Of a stretch of DNA of 64,000 nt, positions 41,401 to 49,438 are shown piece by piece. Under the pieces are notes generated by a model. That model saw nothing but the letters and a program-made list of their open reading frames with translations. It was not told the origin of the DNA and did not search any database. Each line of letters opens with the position of its first letter. The first letter of the stretch is position 1. The stretch is taken from assembly GCF_900590885.1 (NCBI RefSeq), contig NZ_UUON01000022.1:62001-126000 (forward strand), given 5' to 3'. Both the position numbers and the translations under genes were made by a program. This DNA comes from Pseudomonas viridiflava. GTDB taxonomy: Bacteria > Pseudomonadota > Gammaproteobacteria > Pseudomonadales > Pseudomonadaceae.

Positions 41401-41887
41401 CGAATTCGCCATGCTCGTACACCGTGTCGACGCAGCGATAACCGCTGGCTTCCAGGCGCGTGCGCATCTGCTCCACATCGAGTTTCTGGCCGACATCGAG
41501 CACCAGGCTGCTGCCGAGCAGGAACTTGGTCGGCGCCAGGCGGTGCAGGGCCGTGGTGATCGGCACCACCAGCACGCCGTGGGCCAGTTCCGGCAGGCGG
41601 TACAGGCTGGCGATGCGCTGGGAAATGATGTCCTGGTGCGGCGAGAACAGGTCGTAGGGCAGGGTTTCCCAGTCGGGAAAATGCAGCACCGGCAAATCGG
41701 GGGCGAAGAAGCTCAGCTCCTGCTCCAACCGTTCGGCGCTTTGGCTGTCGGCGGTAAGCAGCAGGGTAAAGCGCTTGGCTGCGCTGGCAGCCTCGGCAAT
41801 GGCCAGGCTCAGGGCGGCACCGGGCAGGTTGCCCCAGTGCTGTTTACCTGCCGCGGCAGGGAGAAGCGGTAGACGCAGAACGGGCAC
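38438..41887 (-). CDS. mfd: Transcription-repair coupling factor
   Basis: Mfd binds stalled RNA polymerase, translocates it off DNA and recruits UvrA. The 1149-residue protein has UvrB-like N-terminal domains, an RNA-polymerase-interacting CarD-like domain (GAPVVHIDHGVGRYLGLQ) and a RecG-like translocase. The motor has GDVGFGKTE (Walker A) and VIIDEEHRFG (DEEH box). A C-terminal TRCF domain ends the protein. The start is GTG at 41887. It is the first gene of a three-gene operon and is divergent from gap across 355 bp. Confidence 0.96.
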   Translation of the reverse strand: MPVLRLPLLPAAAGKQHWGNLPGAALSLAIAEAASAAKRFTLLLTADSQSAERLEQELSFFAPDLPVLHFPDWETLPYDLFSPHQDIISQRIASLYRLPELAHGVLVVPITTALHRLAPTKFLLGSSLVLDVGQKLDVEQMRTRLEASGYRCVDTVYEHGEFAVRGALIDLFPMGSKLPYRIDLFDDEIETLRTFDPENQRSIDKVDSIKLLPAREFPLQKDAVTRFKARFRERFDVDFRRCPIFQDLSSGITPAGIEYYLPLFFDETSTLFDYLPQDTQVFSLPGIEQAAENFWNDVRNRYEERRVDPSRPLLPPAELFLPVEDCFARLKSWPRVVASQQDVDAGGGRERFPAAALPDLAIQAKATQPLEALSNFLGDFPGRVLFTAESAGRREVLLELLERLKLRPKTVDSWPDFVASKHRLAITIAPLDEGLLLDDPALALIAESPLFGQRVMQRRRREKRADANNDAVIKNLTELREGAPVVHIDHGVGRYLGLQTLEIDNQAAEFLTMEYAEGAKLYVPVASLHLIARYTGSDDALAPLHRLGSETWQKAKRKAAEQVRDVAAELLDIYARRAAREGYAFADPKADYATFSAGFAFEETPDQQTTIEAVRADMLAPKPMDRLVCGDVGFGKTEVAMRAAFIAVHGGRQVAILVPTTLLAQQHYNSFRDRFADWPVTVEVMSRFKSAKEVNAAIADLAEGKIDIVIGTHKLLSDDVKIKNLGLVIIDEEHRFGVRQKEQLKALRSEVDILTLTATPIPRTLNMAVSGMRDLSIIATPPARRLSVRTFVMEQNKSTVKEALLRELLRGGQVYYLHNDVKTIEKCAADLAELVPEARIAIGHGQMRERELEQVMSDFYHKRFNVLIASTIIETGIDVPSANTIIIERADKFGLAQLHQLRGRVGRSHHQAYAYLLTPPRQQITSDAEKRLEAIANTQDLGAGFVLATNDLEIRGAGELLGDGQSGQIQAVGFTLYMEMLERAVKAIRKGEQPNLDQPLGGGPEINLRLPALIPEDYLPDVHARLILYKRIASATDEEGLKDLQVEMIDRFGLLPEPIKNLVRLTLLKLQAEQLGIKKVDAGPQGGRIEFEAQTPVDPLVLIKLIQGQPNRYKFEGATLFKFMVPMERAEERFNTLEALFERLIPKTA

Positions 41888-42242
41888 GGAAGGTTGAGCT
41901 CCAAGCGTTGCGACAAAGTCGGTAATTGTAGCGGCCCGAGGTGCCGCCTGTCAGTTGCTGACTGAGCCTATTACGGTTTGCAGGAAATGTAGTGGCTAAG
42001 ACAAACAATGGCGCATTTTGACTCAATATGTAGTGCCATTTTGCGCGTAAGTTTTGGAGAGTTACGGACAAGTCGGCGTAGGCGCTTGGCTAGTGGCCTT
42101 CTGGAACCCGCGTATTTACTGGGCTGCAGAGGGGCGGTATTTTTCCGCAAGGGGTTTTTGTTGTAGGGCGCGCATTGCTCCTAGGGCAGTCGGGCGGCAT
42201 AATGTAGCCCCTTTTTTCAGCCCCTACATGTGGAAGGTTCCC
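41888..42242. other. mfd-gap divergent regulatory region
   Basis: About 355 bases without a convincing gene. It holds AATGGC (42007-42012) and GCCATT (42035-42040) as inverted arms around an AT-rich 22-base centre. It also holds the predicted gap promoter at 42175-42203. An open frame in phase with gap runs from 42054 but shows no ribosome site or family similarity and is treated as non-coding. Confidence 0.5.
42175..42203 (+). promoter_or_regulatory. gap: Predicted promoter of gap
   Basis: TTGCTC (42175-42180), a 17-base spacer and CATAAT (42198-42203) lie about 40 bases before the chosen start. A start site near 42210 would exclude the longer upstream reading frame. Confidence 0.5.
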
Positions 42243-43691
42243 GTGACTCAGAAGCCCGACCAGTGTCTTGGTGAATGGATCGACCGTGAAGCACTCGCAG
42301 AAGCGATGATCCCGCTTATCGGTCAGCTGTACCGCAATAACAATGTGGTGAGCTCGATCTATGGCCGCAGCCTGATCAACCAGTCAGTCATCGCGATTCT
42401 CAAGGCGCATCGCTTTGCTCGCCATCGTTCTGCCGACGACAGCGAACTCTCCGTCCACGAAACATTCCCCCTGCTTAAAGCCATGAGCGAGCTCAAGCTC
42501 GGCGCGGCGTCGGTAGACCTGGGCAAGCTGGCCTACAAATTCCGCAAGGAAGGCGCTGGCCGCACCGCCGAGCAGTTCGTGCGTGAAGAAATGGCCGATG
42601 TGGTTGGCCAGCAGAACGCCGCCGCCCGCAAAGGCACCGACGTTGTGCTGTACGGCTTCGGTCGTATCGGCCGCCTGCTGGCGCGCATCCTGATCGAAAA
42701 AACCGGTGGCGGCGACGGCCTGCGCCTGCGTGCCATCGTGGTGCGCAAAGGCGCCGAGAACGACCTGACCAAACGCGCCAGCCTGCTGCGCCGCGATTCG
42801 GTACACGGCCCGTTCAACGGCACCATCGTCATCGACGAAGAAAACAGCACCATCACCGCCAACGGTAACCTGATCCAGGTGATCTACGCGAAGAACCCGG
42901 CTGAGGTGGACTACACCCAGTACGGCATCAAGGACGCTCTGCTGGTGGACAACACCGGCGTATGGCGTGATGCCGAAGGCCTGGGCCAGCACCTGGCCTG
43001 CCCGGGTATCGACCGCGTTGTCCTGACCGCACCGGGCAAGGGCAAGCTGAAGAACATCGTGCATGGCATCAACCATGGCGAAATCACCGCTGACGACAAG
43101 ATCGTGTCCGCCGCTTCCTGCACCACCAACGCCATCGTGCCGGTGCTGAAGGCTGTGAATGACAAGTTCGGCATCGTTAACGGCCACGTTGAAACCGTTC
43201 ACTCGTACACCAACGACCAGAACCTGATCGACAACTTCCACAAGGGCGATCGCCGTGGCCGTAGCGCCGCGTTGAACATGGTGATCACCGAGACCGGTGC
43301 GGCCACCGCTGCTGCCAAGGCCCTGCCTGAGCTGGCCGGCAAGCTGACCGGTAACGCGATCCGTGTTCCTACGCCAAACGTGTCGATGGCCATTCTCAAC
43401 CTCAACCTTGAGACAGCCGCCACCCGTGAAGAGATGAACGAGTACCTGCGCTATATGGCGCTGCACTCCGATTTGCATAAGCAAATCGACTACGTCAACT
43501 CGCAGGAAGTGGTCTCCACCGACTTCGTTGGCTCGCGCCACGCCGGTGTGGTGGACGCGGAAGCGACCATTACCCAGGACAACCGCGTTGTGCTGTACGT
43601 GTGGTACGACAACGAGTTCGGCTACAGCTGCCAGGTGGTTCGCGTGATGGAAGACATGGCCGGGGTCAACCCGCCTGCGTTCCCGCGCTAA
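42243..43691 (+). CDS. gap: Glyceraldehyde-3-phosphate dehydrogenase, N-terminally extended form
   Basis: This enzyme oxidises glyceraldehyde 3-phosphate with NAD(P). It has about 482 residues from GTG 42243 (AAGG just ahead) or 487 from ATG 42228, well above the usual 335. About 130 residues of helical sequence precede the Rossmann start VVLYGFGRIGRLL. The catalytic cysteine is in SAASCTTNAIVPV, and WYDNEFGYSCQ closes the domain. Long-form GAPDHs of this kind occur in Pseudomonas alongside classical ones; a gluconeogenic role is often suggested. The role of the extension is not evident. Confidence 0.92.
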   Translation: MTQKPDQCLGEWIDREALAEAMIPLIGQLYRNNNVVSSIYGRSLINQSVIAILKAHRFARHRSADDSELSVHETFPLLKAMSELKLGAASVDLGKLAYKFRKEGAGRTAEQFVREEMADVVGQQNAAARKGTDVVLYGFGRIGRLLARILIEKTGGGDGLRLRAIVVRKGAENDLTKRASLLRRDSVHGPFNGTIVIDEENSTITANGNLIQVIYAKNPAEVDYTQYGIKDALLVDNTGVWRDAEGLGQHLACPGIDRVVLTAPGKGKLKNIVHGINHGEITADDKIVSAASCTTNAIVPVLKAVNDKFGIVNGHVETVHSYTNDQNLIDNFHKGDRRGRSAALNMVITETGAATAAAKALPELAGKLTGNAIRVPTPNVSMAILNLNLETAATREEMNEYLRYMALHSDLHKQIDYVNSQEVVSTDFVGSRHAGVVDAEATITQDNRVVLYVWYDNEFGYSCQVVRVMEDMAGVNPPAFPR

Positions 43692-43705
43692 GCATTAGCG
43701 GTTAA

Positions 43706-43739
43706 TAAAAAAAGCCCCGACTGGTTCGGGGTTTTTTTA
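43706..43739. terminator. Intrinsic terminator of gap
   Basis: AAGCCCCGA-CTGGT-TCGGGGTTT is a strong stem with seven A before and seven T after. It begins 15 bases after the gap stop and can work in both directions. Confidence 0.94.
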
Positions 43740-43769
43740 TGCCTGTGGGGTTTTGGGTGACTGATAGGG

Positions 43770-43797
43770 CCTCATCGGGGGCTTGCCCTAGATGAGG
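43770..43797. repeat. Degenerate REP-like palindrome
   Basis: CCTCATCGGGGGCTTGCCCTAGATGAGG: inverted CCTCATC/GATGAGG ends around a damaged REP core. It lies 15 bases from the stop of the chalcone-isomerase-like gene. Confidence 0.5.
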
Positions 43798-43811
43798 ACG
43801 GTGCAGCCAAC

Positions 43812-44345
43812 TCAGTTCAGCAGCTTGCCACGCAATTCATCAGACAACCCCTTAGGCGCCAACCAAATACCCATATAGGTCCTGGCCAGTTCATCGCTAC
43901 GACTGCTAAACACCACCTCACCATTAATCTCCAGATTCAACCCACGCCCCGGACGAAAATCCAGTGCATACCGATCACCGCTATGGATATTACGAAAGCT
44001 GGCATGCAGCTTTTCAATCTCGGGCTTCAATCGGCCGTTGGCCTGCTGGCGCTCCAGCGTCGCGGTGGCAGCCTTGATCACATCACTGCGGTCGATGTCG
44101 CGAAAGTAATACAACGCCAGCCGCACGGCTTTTTGCTGACTCCAGGCCTGCCTTGCACTCAACTCCTGCGGGGCATACAGCGCAGCCGCGTACACATCCG
44201 CCCAAAGATAAGTGAGCACTGCCTGGTTTTTCAGCACTAGTCCCTCTGCTTGCGCCGCAAAGCCGGCTTGCTTGAGACGCTCCGCATCACTGGCGTGAGC
44301 GGTCAGCGAGAGCATCATCACCAAACAGATAAGTAGTTGTCGCAT
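43812..44345 (-). CDS. Chalcone-isomerase-fold periplasmic protein
   Basis: This 177-residue precursor has a signal peptide with likely cleavage after AHA (residue 18). The mature part resembles bacterial chalcone isomerase-like proteins: the GLVLKNQAVLTYLWADVYAA and YMGIWLAPKGLSDELRGKLL stretches are typical of this family. These proteins share the flavonoid enzyme's fold, but a fatty-acid-binding or envelope role is more likely in bacteria. AGGGG precedes ATG 44345. A perfect 16-bp palindrome lies just upstream and may be its operator. Confidence 0.8.
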   Translation of the reverse strand: MRQLLICLVMMLSLTAHASDAERLKQAGFAAQAEGLVLKNQAVLTYLWADVYAAALYAPQELSARQAWSQQKAVRLALYYFRDIDRSDVIKAATATLERQQANGRLKPEIEKLHASFRNIHSGDRYALDFRPGRGLNLEINGEVVFSSRSDELARTYMGIWLAPKGLSDELRGKLLN

Positions 44346-44360
44346 AATGGCCCACCCCTG

Positions 44361-44376
44361 AAATCAGCGCTGATTT
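44361..44376. promoter_or_regulatory. Perfect 16-bp palindrome, candidate operator
   Basis: AAATCAGCGCTGATTT is fully self-complementary and lies 15-30 bases upstream of the chalcone-isomerase-like start, just before its Shine-Dalgarno sequence. The 215-bp gap to sthA holds no other gene. Confidence 0.6.
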
Positions 44377-44560
44377 GCGTGCTGTAGTATGGCAAGACTG
44401 GCCTACGACGCGACCAAGGGTTAATGTGCGCGGCGTTGAGCCTTATATAGACTGTGCCCCGGTTCACACACTTGAGCCAAATTGTCCTTCATGACCGCTG
44501 GCCGCGGCATGATTTAGCCAGGCGTCCAACCGTACGCCTGGCCTGTTCTGAGGAGTACGC

Positions 44561-45955
44561 ATGGCTGTCTACAACTACGACGTGGTGGTACTGGGTTCCG
44601 GCCCGGCTGGAGAAGGTGCGGCGATGAACGCCGCGAAGGCAGGGCGCAAGGTGGCGATGGTCGATAGCCGTCGCCAGGTCGGCGGTAACTGCACCCACCT
44701 GGGTACCATCCCGTCCAAGGCCTTGCGTCACTCGGTCCGCCAGATCATGCAGTTCAACACCAACCCGATGTTCCGGGCGATTGGTGAGCCGCGCTGGTTC
44801 TCGTTCCCGGACGTGCTGAAAAGCGCCGAGAAAGTCATTTCCAAACAAGTCGCCTCGCGTACCGGCTACTACGCCCGTAACCGCGTCGACCTGTTCTTCG
44901 GCACCGGCAGCTTCGCCGACGAGCAAACCATTGAAGTGGTGTGCCCCAACGGCGTGGTTGAGAAGCTGGTGGCCAAGCACATCATCATCGCCACGGGTTC
45001 GCGCCCGTATCGCCCGGCGGATATCGATTTCCACCACCCGCGTATCTACGATAGCGACACCATCCTGAGCCTGGGCCACACCCCGCGCAAACTGATTATC
45101 TATGGCGCCGGCGTGATCGGTTGCGAATACGCCTCGATCTTCAGCGGCCTGGGTGTGCTGGTGGAGCTGGTGGATAACCGCGACCAGTTGCTGAGCTTCC
45201 TCGACTCGGAAATTTCCCAGGCGTTGAGCTACCACTTCAGCAACAACAACATCACCGTGCGCCACAACGAAGAGTACGAGCGCGTCGAAGGCCTGGACAA
45301 CGGGGTGATCCTGCACCTCAAGTCCGGCAAGAAAATCAAGGCCGACGCCTTGCTGTGGTGCAACGGACGTACCGGCAACACCGACAAGCTGGGCATGGAA
45401 AACATCGGGGTCAAGGTCAACAGCCGTGGCCAGATCGAAGTGGACGAGAACTACCAGACCTGCGTGCCAAACATCTACGGAGCCGGTGACGTGATCGGCT
45501 GGCCAAGCCTGGCCAGTGCCGCCCATGACCAGGGCCGTTCGGCGGCGGGCAGCATCGTCGATAATGGCAGCTGGCGGTATGTGAACGACGTGCCGACCGG
45601 GATCTACACCATTCCCGAGATCAGCTCGATCGGCAAGAACGAGCACGAACTGACCAAGGCCAAGGTGCCTTACGAAGTGGGCAAGGCGTTCTTCAAGAGC
45701 ATGGCGCGTGCACAGATCGCCGGCGAGCCCCAGGGCATGCTGAAGATCCTGTTCCATCGTGAAACCCTGGAAGTCCTCGGCGTGCACTGCTTCGGCTACC
45801 AGGCCTCGGAGATCGTGCACATCGGCCAGGCGATCATGAACCAGCCGGGTGAACTCAATACGCTCAAGTATTTTGTGAACACCACGTTCAACTACCCGAC
45901 CATGGCTGAAGCCTATCGGGTAGCGGCCTACGACGGCCTCAACCGGCTTTTTTGA
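44561..45955 (+). CDS. sthA: Soluble (Si-specific) pyridine nucleotide transhydrogenase
   Basis: SthA is an FAD enzyme that balances NADPH and NADH pools. The 464-residue protein has FAD motif [15 protein letters not shown](P) motif [12 protein letters not shown] and the [17 protein letters not shown]-contact strand. At the position where disulfide reductases have CxxxxC it has C44-THLG-T49, so the second cysteine is lost. This is the mark of SthA rather than lipoamide dehydrogenase. GAGGAG precedes ATG 44561. Confidence 0.95.
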   Translation: MAVYNYDVVVLGSGPAGEGAAMNAAKAGRKVAMVDSRRQVGGNCTHLGTIPSKALRHSVRQIMQFNTNPMFRAIGEPRWFSFPDVLKSAEKVISKQVASRTGYYARNRVDLFFGTGSFADEQTIEVVCPNGVVEKLVAKHIIIATGSRPYRPADIDFHHPRIYDSDTILSLGHTPRKLIIYGAGVIGCEYASIFSGLGVLVELVDNRDQLLSFLDSEISQALSYHFSNNNITVRHNEEYERVEGLDNGVILHLKSGKKIKADALLWCNGRTGNTDKLGMENIGVKVNSRGQIEVDENYQTCVPNIYGAGDVIGWPSLASAAHDQGRSAAGSIVDNGSWRYVNDVPTGIYTIPEISSIGKNEHELTKAKVPYEVGKAFFKSMARAQIAGEPQGMLKILFHRETLEVLGVHCFGYQASEIVHIGQAIMNQPGELNTLKYFVNTTFNYPTMAEAYRVAAYDGLNRLF

Positions 45956-45997
45956 GCGGCTCCGGCCGGTGGCCTGAGCCGGCCGGGGAGACCGATT

Positions 45998-46720
45998 TCA
46001 GTAATTCCCGAGGGTGGCAGTGGCCAAACCGGGAAAGTCTGTAATCAGGCTATCTACGCCGAAGTCGGCGAGCCTGCGCATCAGCGCGGGTTCGTTGACT
46101 GTCCACACGGACACGTGCAAACCCTGGCGCTGGGCTTTCTCCAGACGCTCGGGGGTGCACAGCGTCCAGTTCAACGCCAAGTATTCACAGCCATAGTTCT
46201 GCGCGACCTTCAACGGGTCGAGCCAGGCGTATTCGGCGACCAGGCCGCGTGACAGGTCCGGGGTGAGTTCAACCGCTGCTTTCAATACTTCCCGCGAGCT
46301 TGAGGTCACGGTGACCTTGTCCATCAGGCCGTGCCTTACGGCCATCTCCCGGATCGCCAGCACGGTGGTTGCGGCGCGGGTGCGCGAAGCGCTTTTGACT
46401 TCCAGTTGCCAGTGATCGAAGTCGCACTTTTCGAACAGCTCTTCCAGACGCGGGATCGGGCACGGCTTGACCCAGCCCGGGCCGCCTTTGCGCGCGTCCA
46501 TCTTTACCAGGTCCGCCGCCGAATACTCGACGACTTTGCCGCGCCGGTCAGCGGTGCGCTTGAGGGTCGGGTCGTGGATGACCATCAACTCGCCGTCCAT
46601 GGACAGGTGCAAGTCCAGTTCGCAACGGCGTACGCCGTGCTTGAGGCACTCCTGAAAGCTGGTCAGGGTGTTTTCCGGTGCTTCGCCTTTGGCACCGCGG
46701 TGGCCATAAATCAGGGTCAC
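45998..46720 (-). CDS. Glycerophosphodiester phosphodiesterase (cytoplasmic type)
   Basis: This enzyme hydrolyses glycerophosphodiesters to glycerol 3-phosphate and an alcohol. The 240-residue protein has the GDPD opening motif GHRGAKGEAPENT and the metal and acid residues in CELDLHLSMDGELMVIHD. It has no signal peptide, so it resembles UgpQ rather than periplasmic GlpQ. The start is GTG at 46720 with a strong AAGGAGC. The gene is convergent with sthA; a GC-rich CCGGCCGG inverted repeat lies between them (about 45962-45986). Confidence 0.9.
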   Translation of the reverse strand: MTLIYGHRGAKGEAPENTLTSFQECLKHGVRRCELDLHLSMDGELMVIHDPTLKRTADRRGKVVEYSAADLVKMDARKGGPGWVKPCPIPRLEELFEKCDFDHWQLEVKSASRTRAATTVLAIREMAVRHGLMDKVTVTSSSREVLKAAVELTPDLSRGLVAEYAWLDPLKVAQNYGCEYLALNWTLCTPERLEKAQRQGLHVSVWTVNEPALMRRLADFGVDSLITDFPGLATATLGNY

Positions 46721-46764
46721 AGTTGCTCCTTTGCGCCAGGTCGTCCGGCGGTGTGAATACGTAG

Positions 46765-47343
46765 TCAGAGGTCGTCGCTTTGTTCACGCGCCAGGCGGCG
46801 CTCCTGGGCTTGTTTTTGCAGGATGTAGCGCGCGAGCAATTGGCGTTGGGCGTCGGTCATGGATTCGAACTCGGTGCCAACGTCAAAGCCATCGCCCTTG
46901 GGGTCGCAATGGGTGACGCGCGCGCGCAGCAGCAGGCCGAGCGCCTGGGGCATCAGCACCAGCTTGACCGCCAGGTGTGCGCCGGCCGGCAGGGGCGTGG
47001 GGTGCTGGAAGTCGATGCCGCCTTCGGAAATGATCACCGGCTGCGGCGCGCCGACCTCGTCCAGCAGGCCGCGCGCCATGATCTGGCTGAGCAGGTCCAC
47101 GCGTTTGTTCTGCACACGCAGGAAGGCGGCGAGGGTGCGATCCTTCTCGCTGAGCTGGCGCAACAGGTGCTGGGCTTCGAATTCGCTCAGGTGCAATTCA
47201 CTGAGCAGATTGAACAGCGGGGAATCATCCAGCAACACTTCCTTGCTCGCCGCTTCGGGGGCAGACAGGCTTTTGATTTGAAGTGCGATCATGTCGTCGA
47301 TACGGTAGTATTCGCGGCGTTCTTCTTCATCTAATGTCGACAT
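46765..47343 (-). CDS. PilZ-domain protein with N-terminal YcgR-like region
   Basis: This 192-residue protein has an RxxxR motif near the start (RREYYRIDD) and a later ISEGGIDF stretch where the (D/N)xSxxG part of PilZ is expected. The first Asp/Asn is replaced by Ile, and the two motifs are over 100 residues apart. It may be a PilZ-related protein with modified or lost cyclic-di-GMP binding. ATG 47343. It lies just upstream (minus strand) of the GDPD gene and divergent from lolC. Confidence 0.7.
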   Translation of the reverse strand: MSTLDEEERREYYRIDDMIALQIKSLSAPEAASKEVLLDDSPLFNLLSELHLSEFEAQHLLRQLSEKDRTLAAFLRVQNKRVDLLSQIMARGLLDEVGAPQPVIISEGGIDFQHPTPLPAGAHLAVKLVLMPQALGLLLRARVTHCDPKGDGFDVGTEFESMTDAQRQLLARYILQKQAQERRLAREQSDDL

Positions 47344-47437
47344 GGCGAACCCCAGGTAACGGTAATGGTCTGAGTGTAAAGCTGCTTACCAGACCCCGCC
47401 ACCGGGACGTCTTCTTTTCCTCCGAACAAGCCCCGAC

Positions 47438-48688
47438 ATGTTCAGACCTCTCTTCGTATTTATCGGCACGCGTTATACCCGTGCAAAGCGTCGCAATCAT
47501 TTTGTGTCGTTCATTTCCTTGACCTCGATGATCGGGCTCGCGTTGGGCGTGGTCGTGATGATTGTGGTGCTGTCGGTGATGAACGGCTTCGATCATGAGA
47601 TGCGCACCCGTGTGCTGGGCATGGTGCCCCACGCGACCATCGAGGGCGATGCGCCGATCAGCGACTGGCAAAGCCTGGCCGCCAAGGTCAAGCAGAACCC
47701 CAAGGTGGTGGCCGTAGCGCCCTTCACCCAGATGCAGGGGCTGCTGACCAACGACGGCAAGGTTCAGAAGATCCTGCTCAATGCCATCGACCCGGCCCAG
47801 GAACGCAACGTCTCGATCATCGACAAGTTCATGCTGCAGGGCAAACTTGACGATCTGGCGCCCGGCAGTTTCGGCATCGTGATCGGCGACAAGGCCGCGG
47901 CCAAGCTCGGTGTGGGCCTCGGCGACAAGCTGACCTTCGTCGCGCCGGAAGTCACCGTAACCCCGGCCGGCATGTTCCCGCGCATGAAGCGCTTCACCGT
48001 GGTCGGCACCTTCCACGTCGGCGCTGGGGAGATCGACGGTTACCTCGGCCTGACCAACCTCACCGACCTGGCCCGCCTGCATCGCTGGCAGCCGGACCAG
48101 GTGCAGGGCTTGCGCCTCAAGTTCAACGACCTGTTCGACGCGCCGCGCGGCGCCTGGGAAATCGCCCAGCACCTGGGTGAATCCCAGTATTACGCCCGCG
48201 ACTGGACTCGCACCCACGGCAACCTGTACCAGGCCATCCGCATGGAAAAAGCCATGATCGGCCTGCTGTTACTGCTGATCGTCGCCGTGGCCGCCTTCAA
48301 TATCATCTCCACCCTGGTGATGGTGGTGAACGACAAGAAGGGCGACATCGCCATCCTGCGTACCCTGGGCGCCACACCGGGGCAGATCATGGCGATCTTC
48401 ATGGTGCAGGGCACCGTGATCGGCGTGGTCGGCACCTTGATCGGCACCGCCGTCGGCATCCTGGCCGCGTTGAATGTCAGCGCCGCCATCGCCGCGCTGG
48501 AGAAAGTCCTCGGGCACAAGTTCCTCAACGCCGACGTCTACTTCATCGATTACCTGCCGTCCCAGGTGCAAGCCCAGGACGTGTTGATGGTGGGCGGCGC
48601 TGCGTTGGTATTGAGTTTCCTTGCCACCCTGTATCCAGCCTGGCGCGCGGCACGTACCCAGCCAGCACAGGCCTTACGTTATGAGTGA
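47438..48688 (+). CDS. lolC: Lipoprotein-releasing system permease LolC
   Basis: This 416-residue inner-membrane permease extracts outer-membrane lipoproteins with LolD and LolE. It has four membrane helices: one N-terminal (about 25-50, [20 protein letters not shown]), a large periplasmic domain, and three C-terminal (from about 270). The [20 protein letters not shown] start is nearly identical to the second permease encoded at 49439. Which of the two is functionally LolC is assigned by order only. Its stop overlaps the lolD region. Confidence 0.92.
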   Translation: MFRPLFVFIGTRYTRAKRRNHFVSFISLTSMIGLALGVVVMIVVLSVMNGFDHEMRTRVLGMVPHATIEGDAPISDWQSLAAKVKQNPKVVAVAPFTQMQGLLTNDGKVQKILLNAIDPAQERNVSIIDKFMLQGKLDDLAPGSFGIVIGDKAAAKLGVGLGDKLTFVAPEVTVTPAGMFPRMKRFTVVGTFHVGAGEIDGYLGLTNLTDLARLHRWQPDQVQGLRLKFNDLFDAPRGAWEIAQHLGESQYYARDWTRTHGNLYQAIRMEKAMIGLLLLLIVAVAAFNIISTLVMVVNDKKGDIAILRTLGATPGQIMAIFMVQGTVIGVVGTLIGTAVGILAALNVSAAIAALEKVLGHKFLNADVYFIDYLPSQVQAQDVLMVGGAALVLSFLATLYPAWRAARTQPAQALRYE

Positions 48689-48695
48689 ATCGGGC

Positions 48696-49379
48696 ATGAG
48701 TGAAAAAGCAATCCTGAGCTGCCGCAACCTGGGCAAATCCTACGAGGAAGGCCCGGAATCCGTGGTGGTGCTGTCCAACCTGCAACTTGAACTGCACCCG
48801 GGCGAACGCGTGGCGATCGTCGGCAGTTCCGGCTCCGGTAAAAGTACCTTGCTGAACCTGCTGGGCGGCCTCGACACGCCGTCCCAGGGCAGCGTATGGC
48901 TGGCCGGCGAAGAACTCTCGGCCCTCGGCGAAAAGGCCCGTGGCCAGTTGCGCAACCGTTCGTTGGGTTTTGTCTACCAGTTCCATCACCTGCTGCCGGA
49001 ATTCACCGCGCTGGAAAACGTGTGCATGCCGCTGCTGATCGGCAAGACCGCGATCCCGGAAGCACGCCAGCGCGCCAAGGCCTTGCTGGAACGCGTCGGC
49101 CTCGGCCATCGCCTGGAGCACAAGCCGGCCGAGCTGTCCGGCGGCGAGCGCCAGCGTGTGGCGATTGCCCGTGCCCTGGTGAACAACCCGGGCCTGGTGA
49201 TGCTCGACGAGCCGACCGGCAACCTCGACTCCCACACCGCCCAGGGCATCAAGGACTTGATGCTGGAACTGAGCACCCAGATGCGCACCGCGTTCCTGGT
49301 AGTGACCCATGACATGAGCATGGCCCGCCAGATGGACCGCGTGTTGCATCTGCAGGAAGGTCATCTGGTCGCCATCTGA
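48696..49379 (+). CDS. lolD: Lipoprotein-releasing system ATPase LolD
   Basis: LolD is the ABC ATPase that powers LolCE. The 227-residue protein has Walker [10 protein letters not shown], signature [15 protein letters not shown], Walker [13 protein letters not shown] and a switch histidine in [12 protein letters not shown] 48696 gives the usual length. An ATG at 48681, in the lolC stop (TATGAGTGA), would add five residues and couple translation; neither has a clear ribosome site. Confidence 0.94.
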   Translation: MSEKAILSCRNLGKSYEEGPESVVVLSNLQLELHPGERVAIVGSSGSGKSTLLNLLGGLDTPSQGSVWLAGEELSALGEKARGQLRNRSLGFVYQFHHLLPEFTALENVCMPLLIGKTAIPEARQRAKALLERVGLGHRLEHKPAELSGGERQRVAIARALVNNPGLVMLDEPTGNLDSHTAQGIKDLMLELSTQMRTAFLVVTHDMSMARQMDRVLHLQEGHLVAI

Positions 49380-49387
49380 CCCGTTTC

Positions 49388-49415
49388 AAGCCCGGCGCCT
49401 GGCGTCGGGCTTTTT
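49388..49415 (+). terminator. Terminator-like hairpin inside the lol operon
   Basis: AAGCCCGGCGCC-TG-GGCGTCGGGCTT forms a long stem with one mismatch, followed by TTTTTAATTTTTT. It lies between the lolD stop (49379) and the second permease start (49439), so it may reduce read-through within the operon. Confidence 0.8.
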
Positions 49416-49438
49416 AATTTTTTCAACGGTGCCCGCGA

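Noticed and set aside
42054..42242. N-terminal extension of GAPDH to 42054
   Set aside because: No ribosome site, no GAPDH-like residues, and a plausible promoter lies inside it at 42175-42203.
45960..45990. Terminator between sthA and the GDPD gene
   Set aside because: CCGGCCGG arms can pair, but no T-run follows on either strand, so it is noted only as a GC-rich inverted repeat.
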